Assembly: GCA_023426005.1 (NCBI GenBank)
Contig: JAFABO010000101.1
Location: forward strand, 1-7,737
DNA length: 7,737 nt
Origin: Bacillota bacterium
GTDB taxonomy: Bacteria; Bacillota; Clostridia; Acetivibrionales; DSM-1351
Direction: 5' to 3'
A model generated the notes under the pieces. The model was not told the origin of the DNA and did not search any database. It saw only the letters and a program-made list of their open reading frames with translations. Shown here one piece after another: positions 6,007 through 7,737 of the stretch (position 1 is its first letter; the number at the start of each line of letters is the position of its first letter). Position numbers and translations under genes: made by a program.

Positions 6007-6140
6007 CAAGAATCAATAATGGGAGTACTTTCAAAGTTATACACAAACTATTTTACAACTTTTTAATACATTAACAAAGATGGCAGGGCCATTTTTGTCT
6101 GCACTCCAAATTTCATCAAAAAATTTAGATTTTCCCGGAC

Positions 6141-6170
6141 AATAAAAAAGATGCCTGAAAAATTCAGGCA
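6141..6170 (-). terminator. Intrinsic terminator of sipL
   Basis: On the minus strand, an 8-bp perfect stem TGCCTGAA/TTCAGGCA with a 3-base loop (6170-6152) is followed by C and then TTTTTTATT (6149-6141). It stands 38 bases after the sipL stop and separates sipL from ispE. Confidence 0.92.
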
Positions 6171-6208
6171 CCAGCTCTTAAATATTCATTATGGAATTGT
6201 TATTATTG

Positions 6209-7737
6209 CTAAATGGCCTTCTTCAAAATAAGAATCTGCTGGCCTACCATCAGAACATCCCTTTCCTGGAAGTTGTTGATTTTCATTAAAATGTCCACAG
6301 TTGTTCCATATCTCTTTGCAATTTTCCACAAACTGTCCCCCGGCTGTGTAATATATATTATCACGCTGGGCATTGACTGCAGCTTCTTCTCATCAATCTG
6401 CCCTTCATTGGCTTTAAATATGACCGGAACCTTCTTTTTGGCTTCAACTTTTGTATTTACGCCTATGGCCACTCTTATTTCCACCTGGTCTGAAGAAACC
6501 ATACTGTAGTTGCAATGTTCCATTTCCAGCGATACATTGGGTTTCATGTCCCTGTTTATCCCCTTTATCTCTATTTCATGCTTGAAGGGAATATCCTTTT
6601 TGCAGCAGAATATGGGCTGTTCTTCGCTGTTGGCCAGATAGAGCAGGTTATTTTGCACCGACCCTTCAATTACAACTTTATCCTCCTCAAGCCGCATATC
6701 GGCTGTATTGTATTTCGATAATACATTGAATATTTCCGACACTTCCGGAGAACACTCATTTAAATCCACAAGATCCCTGATTGTAATCTGGCTCCTGTTT
6801 TCTGCAAATATTTCGTCCAGCTCAAGAGTGCTCCTTTCAAGTGAAATCCTCAGGTTTGGGCTGTATGCGTCAGCCAGGATCTCGGCCTCTTTTCTGCTGG
6901 TGCCTTCCACATAGATATTTAAATTAACTTCAGCTCTTAAATTCCTGAGTTCTCCGTCCGCGTCCTCTGCCGCATCAACCTTGTAATCTATCAAGTCGTA
7001 GTCAACATCAACAAGGGTATCGTCATCTACACCGTCAAGGTCAACAAACTGCGTAAAGGCCACCTCATTTTCCATGTACTGCATGCTTCTTGACTCATCA
7101 TCAGCCACATACAGGGTGGAAATAGCTATGTCGCCCTTAACTATGACCCTGCCGTCGGCTATCTTGAAATCCTTGCCGGTTATCTTCACATCGCTGCTCA
7201 GAACTTCTCCGATGGTGGGTTTGGTGGAGGGCAGATCAAGATCTTCCTTGATTACATAGTTTACCTTGTTGCTGCCCAGATATGAGTTCAGTATGACATT
7301 GTCCTTGAGGAGCTGGACATCCTCCAATCCGGCCACACCTGAACAATACTCCCTTTCAAGCTCATCCTGGGCTTTACAGTTCAGGGAAAGTATTGATTTT
7401 ACATTTATTTTTCTTCCATTCAGAAGATTGTAATCCATATGTTCCAAAATACCTTTTGTTCTGCATTTCATTCCTCCCCTGACACCGGGTATATCAAGAG
7501 TGTAGGAAAAAGGTATATTTGATATTATGCTTTTAACGCTTCTCGCTTCATCATCCGAAACATAAAGTATCTTACACACAATGCAGCCCGAGGCAACCGC
7601 TCTGTCTGTCCCCGCATCACAGCCAGTAACAAAAACATCTCCGTCTAGAAGAAGCACTCTGGCAATGTCCGGTTTTGTATCCGGTACTATTATGTCATTT
7701 TCGATAACTGTCTGAATTGTATCCTCACCTAATAAAT
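6209..7737 (-). CDS. sipL: SipL-like spore coat morphogenesis protein (SPOCS repeats plus LysM), 5' end cut by window
   Basis: 508 residues are visible and the frame stays open to the window edge. A GTG at 7657 is internal: the codons before it encode a proper SPOCS start (DIIVPDTKPDIAR). Three SPOCS (DUF3794)-like units can be seen at about visible residues 6-125, 166-280 and 322-434. Each contains a V-I-x-G-like strand, an LYV-x-D-D-E or LYLANSEE strand and an xPF or AFT strand. A LysM domain ends the protein (about 461-505; YITQPGDSLWKIAKRYG and MVGQQILIL). In Clostridioides difficile, SipL has this architecture, and its LysM binds the coat ATPase SpoIVA on the forespore surface. sipL near ispE is, to my memory, also seen there. 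Expression is expected in the mother cell under sigma-E, but the promoter is outside the window. A general LysM/SPOCS coat protein is the alternative. Confidence 0.85.
   Translation of the reverse strand, partial: LLGEDTIQTVIENDIIVPDTKPDIARVLLLDGDVFVTGCDAGTDRAVASGCIVCKILYVSDDEARSVKSIISNIPFSYTLDIPGVRGGMKCRTKGILEHMDYNLLNGRKINVKSILSLNCKAQDELEREYCSGVAGLEDVQLLKDNVILNSYLGSNKVNYVIKEDLDLPSTKPTIGEVLSSDVKITGKDFKIADGRVIVKGDIAISTLYVADDESRSMQYMENEVAFTQFVDLDGVDDDTLVDVDYDLIDYKVDAAEDADGELRNLRAEVNLNIYVEGTSRKEAEILADAYSPNLRISLERSTLELDEIFAENRSQITIRDLVDLNECSPEVSEIFNVLSKYNTADMRLEEDKVVIEGSVQNNLLYLANSEEQPIFCCKKDIPFKHEIEIKGINRDMKPNVSLEMEHCNYSMVSSDQVEIRVAIGVNTKVEAKKKVPVIFKANEGQIDEKKLQSMPSVIIYITQPGDSLWKIAKRYGTTVDILMKINNFQERDVLMVGQQILILKKAI

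Noticed and set aside
6076..6096. Hairpin AAAGATGGC/GCCATTTTT as a plus-strand terminator or attenuator
   Set aside because: There is no plus-strand gene to terminate, the stem has few GC pairs and a wobble, and it lies upstream of the main ispE promoter.
7655..7657. GTG as the start of sipL
   Set aside because: The frame remains open upstream to the window edge and encodes the conserved SPOCS opening VPDTKPDIAR, so the true start lies outside.

Overview
The window looks like chromosomal DNA from a spore-forming, fairly low-GC Firmicute of class Clostridia, possibly near Ruminiclostridium or Clostridium (the genus is inference). The reasons are a SipL-type spore morphogenesis protein with SPOCS repeats and a C-terminal LysM, MEP-pathway ispE just downstream of it, strong AGGAGG-type ribosome binding sites, sigma-A-like promoters and AT-rich spacers. 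All eight genes I accept lie on the minus strand, so the window is described from its high-coordinate end. No stretch longer than 300 bases lacks a gene. I saw no tRNA, rRNA, CRISPR array, insertion sequence or origin.

Region A (7737-6141) holds sipL, whose first few codons are cut off by the window edge. It ends in a textbook intrinsic terminator. Region B (about 6006-4402) is a two-gene operon, ispE followed by a GntR/FCD regulator. It has a good promoter (TTGATT-N17-TATAAT) whose -10 lies inside a perfect GTATAT-A-ATATAC palindrome, a plausible site for self-regulation.

Region C (about 4367-1) looks like a membrane-stress or membrane-remodelling operon. In order it encodes a Ycf46-like AAA ATPase with an inactive-looking N-terminal AAA-like half, a PspA/IM30 protein of the bacterial ESCRT-III superfamily, a PAT/YwnH-type GNAT acetyltransferase, an unrecognised protein with two membrane segments and a long coiled coil, and the start of a FapA-like DUF342 protein that runs off the window. 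Spacers are 28 to 126 bases, with no convincing terminator inside the run. The AAA gene has its own promoter (CAGACT-N17-TATAAT).

The most interesting reading is that Region C encodes a bacterial analogue of the ESCRT-III/Vps4 pair. PspA would be the membrane-bound polymer, the AAA ATPase its remodelling or disassembly motor, and the two-TM coiled-coil protein a membrane anchor or partner. The gene identities come from visible motifs; the shared function is inferred from gene order.
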